This document shows, piece by piece, positions 45,044 to 55,600 of a stretch of DNA of 64,000 nucleotides. This stretch comes from Cyclina sinensis. Lineage: Eukaryota > Mollusca > Bivalvia > Venerida > Veneridae. The notes beneath the pieces are model-generated. The model did no database searches. It saw nothing but the letters and a program-made list of their open reading frames with translations, and had not been told where the DNA came from. A program made the position numbers and the translations under genes. The stretch's first letter is position 1; the number at the start of each line of letters is the position of its first letter. The stretch spans positions 33,573,977 through 33,637,976 of the forward strand of contig JAAONU010000014.1 in the NCBI GenBank assembly GCA_012932295.1. The letters are read 5' to 3'.

Positions 45044-45715
45044 TGTGTCCGCTCTGTAACTCTTCAACCCTTTGAAGAATTTTGATGAAACTTCAGACAA
45101 ATGTTTACCACATCAAGATGACGTGCAGAACGCATGTTCCGCATGGCTGGCTCCAAGGTCAAGGTCACAGTGACATTAACATTGAAAATCCTGTCCGCTC
45201 TGTAACTCTTCAACCCTTTGAAGAATTTTGATGAAACTTCAGACAAATGTTTACCACATCAAGATGACGTGCAGAACGCATGTTCCGCATGGCTGGCTCC
45301 AAGGTCAAGGTCACAGTGACATTAACATTGAAAATCCTGTCCGCTCTGTAACTCTTCAACCCTTTGAAGAATTTTGATGAAACTTCAGACAAATGTTTAC
45401 CACATCAAGATGACGTGCAGAACGCATGTTCCGCATGGCTGGCTCCAAGGTCAAGGTCACAGTGACATTAACATTGAAAATCCTGTCCGCTCTGTAACTC
45501 TTCAACCCTTTGAAGAATTTTGATGAAACTTCAGACAAATGTTTACCACATCAAGATGACGTGCAGAACGCATGTTCCGCATGGCTGGCTCCAAGGTCAA
45601 GGTCACAGTGACATTAACATTGAAAATCCTGTCCGCTCTGTAACTCTTCAACCCTTTGAAGAATTTTGATGAAACTTCAGACAAATGTTTACCACATCAA
45701 GATGACGTGCAGAAA
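45044..45715 (+). repeat. Tandem array, 146-bp period, nearly identical units
   Basis: About 4.6 copies beginning TGTCCGCTCTGTAACTCTTC. Four full periods yield identical 60-codon frames at exact 146-bp steps (45064, 45210, 45356, 45502), so these units are essentially identical and recently amplified. The identical short frames are therefore not genes. Units contain TCCAAGGTCAAGGTCACAGT, a motif common in bivalve repeats. Confidence 0.95.
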
Positions 45716-45914
45716 TTGTTGTCTCATTATTAAGTATACTCCTTGCAGACAGTATTGTTAGCCGAAATTTACATCCTACTCATTATCATGTATTCTCATG
45801 AATATTATCTTTTCCTTCATGTCATGTTATAATCTTTTGAATATTCATAGCAATCTTCATTCCAAAATTCATACTATAGTATAGAATCAGAACAACATTT
45901 TTGAAAACCTGGTT

Positions 45915-47075
45915 TCGTGGCATTGCCATGTTTCTTGTTTTTTCCTTGCCAAATTGCAGCAAGAATCATATTTTCCCTGGCAAATCTACTTGAAGGTGGT
46001 AACTCATTGATAGCTAGAAATACTGGCCACAGTTTAACATTTGAAGAACTGTACAGGGGAATTCCATCAGTGTTCATTATTGCACTAATTGCTGTCTTAC
46101 TGTTCAAAAAATGACCAGACTGACATAACTGATGATACAGACTTCCATCCGTAATATCTTCCAAAGTTTCTGGTGGTGTCTGGCATAACTTTGACTTTGT
46201 GTTTTGTATCATTTCCCAGATTCCCTTTCTCTCCAAAATAAATTTCAGTTGCTTCGAAATATCGGCAAGAATAAACTGGCATTGAGGTTCACGACCCTTT
46301 AAGTGCTGAGAAGACAAAGGTCCGTTGTAACGAAAGTTTCCACATGCATTGCTACATACAATGTTGTCTGGGTCATCTGGAAAGACATTATCACACGAGC
46401 TACAGTAGTGTATGACTTTACACTTGGTGTTACCAGCTAAACTCATCACTTTGTCATAGGTTAGAGTGTCCTCTTTACTTATCTGTGGACAAAGGGCAGT
46501 AACAAGTTCAATTAAATCCTTAGTGGCTACACCAGATGCATTATGGCGCAATACATAAGACATAACACAAAGACACTGTAGTTCAATTGCTGAGTATTGC
46601 TGGGCAGTATCATTATCATATGAATGTGGATCACTGTCATGGTAATCTGATTCAGACAAGTTAGAATCTGAATTTATATCACATGATGATGATAAGTCAC
46701 TCTCACTGGAATTGTCTGGTTCACTATTAAGATCTGAATACAAACTACCATCGAGTTGTGAACAAAAACTGTCATCTGCAGAAGCACTGCTATTGTCAGA
46801 GATGTAACTGTTTCTATCATCAGTGAGGTCTTCATGACACCATAACTCTGACCAAGATTCATTTGATGATAGTGTGATGTCACTAAGTTGCTGTTCAGAT
46901 GAACATGCTTGCCTGCCAACTTCAGAATGTTCAGCATCAAGTGATGAATGTTCTTCTGTATGCGATTCATTCCCAACTAATGTGTTATGCATTTGAAGAT
47001 GTCTTCGTTTAGTACGCTCTGGAACGGGTAATGATGGGTCCTCAACATACCGCTTGTATACTCTTTTTAATGGAC
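45915..47075 (-). pseudogene. EnSpm/CACTA transposase, N-terminal and Tnp2 part (exon)
   Basis: The exon begins after TTTTTACAG at 47076 (PLKRVYKRYVEDPSLPVPER) and includes the long acidic, Ser-rich region (about residues 15-130), a zinc-binding block HYCSSCDNVFPDDPDNIVC, and the Tnp2 (Transposase_21) signature MNTDGIPLYSSSNVKLWPVF and LAINELPPSSRFARENMILA. The Asp in TDG is the likely first catalytic residue. The 372-codon open frame from MHNTLVG is internal to this exon. It breaks off at TKP, where the 960-bp element enters; the other half resumes at 44954 in a compatible frame. Confidence 0.85.
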
Positions 47076-47288
47076 CTGTAAAAATATATTATAACAGGCA
47101 TTTTTAGTAAAATATTTCTAATGTTGAAAACATCATCAACATTCAATTTCTGCATTTTTTAAATTGACCAGTACGGCAGTAGATACTCAGAGTAATGTAA
47201 ATTTTTAGTGTACAAGACTGATGGCATGGACAAAACTAGAGGGAGACATAAATTATCTGCATTTGTTGTCAAATTTTTAGATACTTAC

Positions 47289-47430
47289 TTTTGTCATGCT
47301 TCTTTACAAGATGCGTGAAGACCCTTTGTTTTGTACTTAAAATCTGATTGCAAACACTGCAGCAAAACATTGATTTTCCTCCAACTATCACAACACTGTA
47401 GGTATTTTCTTTTGAATTGTCAGCCTTTAC
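47289..47430 (-). CDS. EnSpm/CACTA transposase, upstream C2H2 exon
   Basis: Acceptor TTTCAG before 47430 and donor GTAAGT (47283-47288) frame 142 bp encoding VKADNSKENTYSVVIVGGKS and a finger CCSVCNQILSTKQRVFTHLV then KKHDK. The phase fits the next exon exactly (AAA A / GT CCA). The finger (CxxC...HxxxxxH-type) probably contributes to DNA recognition. Too short to appear as a stand-alone ORF. Confidence 0.7.
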
Positions 47431-48653
47431 CTGAAATTAAAAACAAGACAAAAATTAAAGAAAAGTCAGAACAATGAAGTATTGCATTTTGGAAACGGAT
47501 GCCTATAATGATATTGATAATTTATTGTTTTAGTTGTTTTCAGCATTATAAAGTATATAAAATAGCAAAAGAATGCATTCTCTAAGTACATCAATGCAAG
47601 TCTGGCTCAAGTCAGTGTAAAACGTGTCTTAGTTTTTACATAGTAGTTGGTGAGTTTTAAGATATTTATATAAATGTATACTATTGTAACAGAAGTATGT
47701 GAATCCATCTTTAGATTGAATTTCAACGTTTGATAAGCTGCTGTTCATCAACTTACTTAATATTGTCTAAAACATGTACCGGGTACATGTAGTATGTATC
47801 TCACATTTAGCTTATTCAGTCTACTGCTAGACATATAACTCGAGCTGAACACGATTTATAACTATATTAAGTCAGTCTATTCATTACAACATAGCTTTAA
47901 TATAATAAACAATCATAACAATATAACATTTTAATATGTTACTATTTTGGGGGATTATCACCAAAAATTTAACCTTGTCAGATCCATCCCTTTTCACTTA
48001 GCAATAGCCTGGGTGGCTGCTCCATTCTGATACGATCATTACAAATTATATGACATGAGACTTAAAAAGGTTATTAGGCTGTATCTAGGTTGCAGCTGAT
48101 GCCTTTAAATACAACCAAACCCTTTCCTAAGAGCTATACATAGGTGGCACCTAAGACAGATTGCTGTTAAAAGCTGGAGACCACATAAAAAGGTTTGACT
48201 TCATATGCAATACTGAAATTGTATTTCTGAACAATACAAAATATATTTATACTGAAAACACCTACGATGTACTCCCTCTAGTCTAGATGTCCAATCAAAT
48301 CCAGAATTCTACTTCAGTGCACCATACTTTTACATGTCATTAGGAGACTGTAAAATAAAAGAACAATTCACTAACAGAGAATATAAACAATATAAACATA
48401 TTATCACAATGGCTCATCTACATACAGAGACATACAGAATTTAGTTTGAACCCATATAAACTTCTCGAGTCTGACCATAGGTATAACAATCCATTAACCA
48501 AAATGATAACAGCATGGTTTTAACTTCATTTACTGAAACTAGCCGACTTGTAGTGGACACCTGATTAATAAGGCATTTCCAACAGCCTCCCTGTTAGGCT
48601 AGCCCATTTTCTGACTGGCAATATCCTTCGCACATAAAAAATATCCAAATGAA
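47431..48653. other. Non-coding interval inside the EnSpm-like element
   Basis: No ORF or repeat recognised. Upstream exons or the promoter of the minus-strand transposase should lie here or in 48.9-49.6 kb. Confidence 0.35.
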
Positions 48654-48664
48654 AAGCGGGTGCC

Positions 48665-48947
48665 TGCCCGCTTAGCTCAATAGGTCTAGCACTGGATTAG
48701 CAATCCATCGGTGGTTGGTTCGACCCCTGGGCAGGACAAAATTTCTCAGTGACAATTGATCTCAGACATTGTGTCTAATGTTCATTTGTCTCTCATCGCT
48801 GATTCAGAGTAGATCATGTGGGAACAGTAGTCAGTTACTTGCGGAGAAATTGGCAATTACTGATTAGTTATCCAGGAAAACCGGTTAGGTGGACTGACTG
48901 CCGAGATATAACCTATATGTTGAAATCTGTGTTAAACCCCAAAAAAC
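48665..48947 (+). mobile_element. V-SINE (RUDI-like), full length with target duplications
   Basis: The tRNA-derived head (48665-48740) has a box-A-like TTAGCTCAATAGG and a box B GGTTCGACCCC. The body contains CATTTGTCTCTCATCGCTGA and GTGGGAACAGTAGTCAGTTA, followed by GGTGGACTGACTGCCGAGAT, and ends GTTGAAATCTGTGTTAAACC plus an A-rich tail. AAGCGGGTGCC flanks both sides (48654-48664, 48948-48958), a clean 11-bp target duplication. The body and tail resemble the molluscan RUDI V-SINE as I recall it. Transcription would be by RNA polymerase III, retrotransposition by a LINE in trans. Confidence 0.85.
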
Positions 48948-48958
48948 AAGCGGGTGCC

Positions 48959-49558
48959 CCAATGTCTCGTAAATGTTGGGCTAGCTCTTTAGCGACATGG
49001 TTGGAGTGTCTGTTACGTTTGCCAATTTAAGCAACGTGATCTATGGTTAGTACTTGTATGAGTGTCCCAGAATGATCTCATACAGTCATAGGCCAGGTAA
49101 CTACAGACTCTTTATGCAAAAAATAAAAGAAAAAACTAGCCCAATGCATTTAATATCAAATACCTGATGCTTTACAATCCATTATTCATCAAACAATATC
49201 AAAATAATGGTAAAACTTACATGGAATGGAATCAGAAATAAAAGCTCTAGAGCCAGTAACCATGTGCTTTGTGGTCGTCTTGATTGTAAAGTCGCTGATG
49301 TAAGTCAGTTCCAGAACGAATATTGGCTCGTAACTACTCGACTATTTCCGGAAGGCTCCGTCAAAGCCTTATGGCTCGCCGAATATTGCCGTGTGGTTAC
49401 GGAAGGCCGTTCATACTTATCGTAATGTCATAGTATCAGTTATAATCGATCTCCTATTTGATAATTTGTATTGCGAGAAAATTTATCTAAAAAAAATAAA
49501 TAAAATCCACAGCAATAAATTAAATATCCCTATGACGTCGTCACAGACTCTGTTAAAA
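48959..49558. other. Non-coding, possible shared 5' region
   Basis: Lies between the divergent transposase and BEN genes of the EnSpm-like element. 49280-49430 is richer in CpG (CTATTTCCGGAAGGCTCCGT, GCCGAATATTGCCGTGTGG) than its surroundings and open on the plus strand, but no domain is recognised. Confidence 0.35.
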
Positions 49559-49640
49559 CGCCTCACTTGATTGGTTCGCATGATCTCTGTTCAAAGCGCC
49601 TCACTCGATTGGTTCGCAAAGCAGTTCACAGGAGGCGCTT
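49559..49640 (+). promoter_or_regulatory. Duplicated CCAAT-type promoter element
   Basis: The 22-bp string CGCCTCACTYGATTGGTTCGCA occurs twice, about 37 bp apart, each with an inverted CCAAT box (GATTGG), 50-110 bp before the ATG of the BEN gene. A GGCGCTTC/GGCGCC context follows. A plausible proximal promoter; no TATA box is seen. Confidence 0.5.
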
Positions 49641-49667
49641 CATAATTTACCAAGGCGCCAAAGAAAT

Positions 49668-52600
49668 ATGTCTGCTAAATGTGATGCAAGCGAGGAAAAA
49701 AACAATTTTGCGGTAATGAGGTGGCTTAACGATGGAAATCGACTGTCTGTTCATAGCCTTAAAGAAGTTGTAGAACCCAAGTTACCAATCAACGAATTCA
49801 AGCACGGGATGAGCGGCTTGTCTAAGTATCGTGGCTGTCCCGGTCTGTGGCAGTTCCGAATTCTAAACGTAGGAGGTAAGTGTTTCAACCATCTATCAAC
49901 TTGGAAAATTGTTCATTTATTTTTATACTTTAGCACTCTAAATATACGGCGGATGTAAGTTATGAAACTGCATTGCTGTTTTAAGGACAAATTATGAGTC
50001 GATTTGTACATCAACACCGGGATAACGTCGGCGGCATTATTTATCATCAACTCCCTTCAATTCGCGACTACCATTGATTCGCGGCCATCTTTGTTTCCAC
50101 GAGAGTCTCGGTCTGACTCGTTTCTGCGCATGCGTGATCGTGGGAAAATTTTTACTATGGAGAATTTAACGTGACCTAGAAAACATTGACAAAAATCATG
50201 CGGTTTAAACAGGTAAGAGCCTTCAAAACTATTTGCTATTTAAAACTTACCTATTTTCTTATTCCCAAAACTCTGTTACTTTAAAAATTAATTTTTAATG
50301 CTAAATTGCCTGAATTCCAAAAAAATAAACATTCGTCTGCTTCATAGTAAACTTCCATTCACAGAATTACCCGCCATCTGTCAAAAAAAAAGGCCAAGTA
50401 TATTTTTAATGCTAAATTTTCAGTCCTGTATTTTTTATTAATTTTTTATTTTATTTTAAGGTTAACCCACAGTCAATGAAGAAAAAGTACAGACTTTATT
50501 CACCAACAGCACTGACTAATGCCTATAAATCTGTTCGGGAAGATGGTGTATCTGTCCTCAGGGCATCTAAAATATATTGTGTGCCAGAAAACACATTAAG
50601 AGACAGGGTTTTGGGTAAAATTGACCCAGAAAATTTTGTAATGGGCTCTGCACCTTTGTTTAGTCAGCTTGAAGAGGCGTATTTAGTAAAACATTTTCAG
50701 ACAATGGCTGATTATGGATATGGATACACATGCCAAGAAAGTATAAATATTGCAACAGAATATGCTGTTCTCCTAGGCAAAAGGAACAAGTCTCAATCAT
50801 TATCATTCCATTGGTTAGAGGGTTTTAGAAGTAGGTGGCCTGAAATGAAGAAATTGAATCCGAGGTCTTTAGAATATGCCCGTGCTAAAATGACTAAGGA
50901 GTCCATAGTCATGGAATATTTTGATAATCTTGAAAATTGTTTAAAGAAACATGACCTCCTTGATAAACCTCATCTCATTTTTAATGTTGATGAAAAGGGT
51001 CTTACATGTGACCACACACCTCCCTCTGTAATTGCCAGATCTGGTCATCCTCCTCCTGCAGTAACATCAGGTAAAGGAAAGACAGTCACACTAATAGGTT
51101 GTGGAAGTGCAAGTGGTTATGCTTTGCCACCATACTTTGTCTTCCCTGGTAAGAGACTTTTGCCAGAGCTCCTTGAAGGTTCTACTCCAGGTGCTACAGG
51201 AAATATGAGTGAGACTGGTTGGTCCAATGGTACCATTTTCAAAGATTTCTTGCAGAATCACTTTTTAAAGTATATTCCTGGTCGTACTGCTGAAAAAGTT
51301 CTTCTGATCTTAGATGGACACCGCTCACATATATCTGTAGGAATTGTTGACTGGGCAAGAGATAATAACATTGTATTATTCATACTCCCTGCTCATACAA
51401 GTCATATACTTCAACCTTTAGATTTAGCATGTTACGGTCCATTCCAACGCATGTACAATAATGCATGTCATAAGTTAATGCGTGAAACTGCTGCATCTGT
51501 TACAAGGTATAACATTTGTTCTCTTGCTTGTAAGGTACATCTTCAAGCATTAAAATCTGAAAATCTCCAGTCTGGGTTTAAACGTGCTGGTATTTATCCA
51601 CTTGATAGAGGTGCAGTACCAAAAAAGGACTTCATTCCTGCTGAGCTTTATGTTGGTAGTGACACTGATTCAGATGCAACGGTTGAAGGTGGTATTCAGG
51701 AAGATCATGATGGGTACCGAATGTTTGCAGTTAAGGAAAATGAACTAAAAGAAAATAAAACAAGGTCTGCAAATGTGAAAAAAAGTAGAAAGAATGTAAG
51801 CAAAATTGTAGCAGGTAAAGAAATCACCAAGGATGTACATGAAAAATTAAAGGAGTATGTGTATAAGGCTCAAAAACCAGTTTCTAAATCTGTTAAAAAA
51901 CCTGTCTCAAAGGGAAATATAAACAAAAAAGTTCAAAGTAAAAAAGTCTCAAAACCCTCTAAAGATCCTCAGCCTGGTCCTTCACATATAAACCTTGCTG
52001 TCAGCAGTTCTGAATCATCTGAATCTGATGCTGAAAGTGATGAAGACAAATGTTGTGTTTGTAACTTATTTACTCCAAAGGAGGTATCTGGTTCCACATC
52101 CTTGATTTTTACAAAGTGGGCCCAGTGTGACGGTGTTAAAAATGGAAGACCATGTTTACACTGGACCCATCTCTGTTTTTGCACAGATGTTAGAGTGGTC
52201 AGAAGGGGAGATAAGTTCTTCTGCCCACATTGTAAAGAGGAGTAGAACTGTAAAAACAGTCAAAATTAAGTACTTTGTACATAAGTTATACTGTTAAACT
52301 GTTAGATTTGTTAAAACAGTTAGTTTCTGAATAAATGTTAACTTTGGACTAAGTGGTGACCATAACTAAATAATTAAACTTTGGTGTGGCCTAATTGTAC
52401 TTTTTTTGGCAAAGAACTATGGGAATACGTCATATCCGCGAATGGCGGGAAGTGCAATAAAATGGCCGCCTCCTATTGCTACATGTAAACAAATAGTGAC
52501 ATTGACACTTGTCGGAGATGATTTATGTGTAAGATTCGTCAGGATTATTAGGAAAAAGATTTTTTAACGGGTAAGTAACGGATATTTTGTACTTGTTGAT

Positions 52601-55600
52601 TTTTTATTGTTTGTTACGCCGGAAAAGCTTAGCGTCGCGAATCTACGGTAGTCGTGGATATGTCTGGAGCATAATATGAAATCCCTTGGAGACAATTATT
52701 CTCCCTGAAGGGCGAGCATACAGTTGCCGCTTTGTCCGTCCCGTACGTTTGTCTGTCAGAATTTTGTCTGGAGCATAACATTAAAACTATGAGAGATATC
52801 AAGACCAAACTTCAAAGGTAGTTAGATCTCATTAAGGTGCAGTGCACAAGTGCCAAAACTCTTGCTTTATTAATTTTTGAGTTATTGCCCTTTGAAATGT
52901 TTCATACTTATTTTTTTGTCCGGGGCATATCTCACAAAGTATAAGAGTTATCAACTTGAAACTTTATAAGTAGATAGATCTCATTGATGAGCAGTGCAGT
53001 GCACAAGAACCATGACTCTTGATTTATTAATTTTTGAGTTATTGCCCTTCAAAATTTCTCATTCTTATTTTTTGTCCAGGACATATCTCACAAAGTATAA
53101 GAGATATTAGCATGAAACTTTATTGGTTGATAGATCTCTATGAGGAGAAGTGCAGGGTGCAAGAACCGTCACTCTGTTTTGCATAATTTAGGAGTCATTG
53201 CCCTTTGTTATTTTTCATACTTTAAAAAAAAAATATATTAAACAACAACCCTTTTGGAATTGGCATTCATTTGGGGAGCATCCATCGTTCTACCGATTTC
53301 TTGTGAACATTCTACTTTTAACCTCATTTTAACTTTCTTGTGATTTTGACATGCAGACATATCTATGTAGCTGGGTTCTGACTAGTGAGCTGAATACTTT
53401 TAGCTATGGTTAAGTCTGTCAACATGTGCATTTGACTGGATTAGAAATATATTTATCTCTGTATGTTATTGAACACTTTACGTATAATTTTTGCAAATCA
53501 TTTTTTATTTAGGGTTAGTTATGATGGTTTCTTCAACACGTTATTGTTTTTTTTGTTGGGCTTACATGATTTTCCTGAACATACTATGCATCCTTTATTT
53601 TTGTGCCGTGCAAGTATTATTTTCTATAATATTACTTTTTAATCACAATTGACAACACAAATTTCATTTTATTACCATCACCAGAAATTTTGTTTTAAAG
53701 TTCTGGATAGTATTGAAAAGTTATTTGGGTGATATTAGTTGCAATTCTGACAGTCATTTGTATAAGAAGTAAAAATTCCTAGTTTTATCCAGCAAATAAT
53801 GCAATTTTGTTAATTTTACTTTGTAGGTAAAAAAGAAATGAAGAAATGGCTTGATGACAATATCAGCTCCTTGACTACTGATGTGTCTGACAAGTTTTGT
53901 GAAGGTATTAATTTTTTGATTTAATCCTTGTCAGTATTCATTCTTATCTGCTGGTTGTAGAAATAACTTCTGTATAAACAAGTCTCATTCTGTAGCTGCA
54001 TGAATGTTACAGATGTGAAGTTGACACACATTTCAACTACTTTCCTGTTCTTGCATGTCTATATTGATGCTCAGCCAAAATATTCAGTAAATGATGATTT
54101 GGCAGCAAACAGTGCAGTCCTGATCCTTTGTTTTGAGGCCACAGGCAAGTGGATTGACCAGGAGATCACTAAACATAGTGCCTTCTTTGCAACAGCTTGA
54201 TGCAAACAACTCATAATGCATAAACAAATGTCTGAAATACAGATGAAGACCTGAATGTTAAAATTATCAGAGTTCAGATTTCATAGTATTGATTACTTCC
54301 GTGACTTTAAGTAGAATTACATCAAGATGGTTTGGGGATTACATGTACAGAATTGCATATTGGATCAAATCCCCTTAGGGTTGACTTACAGATTTTCTTT
54401 GGCGGTTTTATCATGATTGTAATGTTTGATCTTTCTCAGATATGAAGACCTATGAGCAAGGCAAGGAATCACTGCCAAAGGACCAACAAGATGAAAGCTC
54501 TGGTCAGCCCCAGAAAAAGAACTCTCACCAAGGCATGAAATCAACGTCTACATCAATATCTTCAGATAATCATGTGAAGAACAGTGACCAAAGCAAAGAC
54601 TTGTGCTCTCCACTGTCAAGAACATGAAGTTGAACTGTCAAGTCCACCCCTGCAATGTTGTCAAAAGAAATTGACACTTGAAGGTAATTATACAGGAAGA
54701 CAGATAATGAAACAAGCATGTCTTTTAGCTTAGCTGACTTGGATTAGAAAATGATGGGGGGCATACAGTCGCCGCCTTGTCAGTTGGTACTTCCATCCGT
54801 TCATCACTACACATTTGTCTTGGCTATTTCTCTGAAATTTCATGTTGGAATTCTATGAAACTTATGATCTATATGCATCAATACCAAGTAAAGTTTTGTA
54901 CCTTGCATTCTTGTTCCGGTTCTGTAATATTTCATGGAGCTATTGCCCTTTGTTCATTTTGTTGCCAAATTATTGTCCAGTCTATTTCTCAACAATAAAA
55001 TTTACCAGACTGACAGTCTGGTAAACTCAGATTTTTTACCAGACCAAACAAAATTTTTGGAAAAAAAAAATATGAAAACAAAATCACCTTCCTTGAAGTT
55101 GTTGTCATCAGATGTTGACATTGAAAAAGAAAGTTGTGACTCTAATTTTCTGGAAATTTCATATTGGTTCTCCTCTTGATCGTTAATAAAAAATATACCA
55201 AAATACTGAACCGAGTACAATCCCGATCACATTGCAAATTCCACAATCCAGTGAAGTCACTAAATTATCAAGGACCAAGTGATCGAGTGGTTGCATAAAT
55301 AACTATTAATAACATAATATTTTTAGATGAAATGAAGTGAAATTCTAGGACAGAAAATAAGGACTTCCTTAACAAATTGTCATTTTGACTTGTATTTTTA
55401 CCGGACCTTTGGTCTTGTAAACTTATTGGATGTCTGCAGACTTAATATTTTACTGGACATGCCTGATGGTCTGAGGGCTTTTGCCGTTAACAAGCTGATT
55501 ACAGGCATTTAATTTAGAGTTATTCATTGATTGTGTTGCACTGATAAAAAATCCAGTATGCAAAGGTAATGGCAATTGATCTTCATGTTAGATATTTTAC

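Larger units (their letters stand above)
44955..45914 (+). mobile_element. 960-bp inverted-repeat element with 146-bp tandem core
   Basis: AACCAGGTTTTCAA at 44955-44968 is exactly inverted at 45901-45914. The left end is itself a hairpin (…TTTTCAATTTTGAAAATCCTGGTT). It is inserted in the EnSpm transposase exon. AAACCA occurs at both junctions on the minus strand, a possible target duplication. Inside are a G-rich block and four and a half 146-bp repeats, then 190 bp of AT-rich sequence. No coding capacity. Confidence 0.75.

Noticed and set aside
45064..45684. Four identical 60-codon ORFs on the minus strand
   Set aside because: They are the same frame of a 146-bp tandem repeat, not a gene family.
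48665..48740. tRNA-like sequence with boxes A and B and loop TTAGCAA (anticodon AGC)
   Set aside because: It is the head of a SINE: a V-type body and 3' tail follow, the whole unit has target duplications, and the anticodon stem has a mismatch.
54777..55220. Overlapping ORFs in intron 3 of the BEN gene
   Set aside because: Low-complexity frames on both strands around an inverted CAGACTGACAGTCTG motif; exons on either side join without them.
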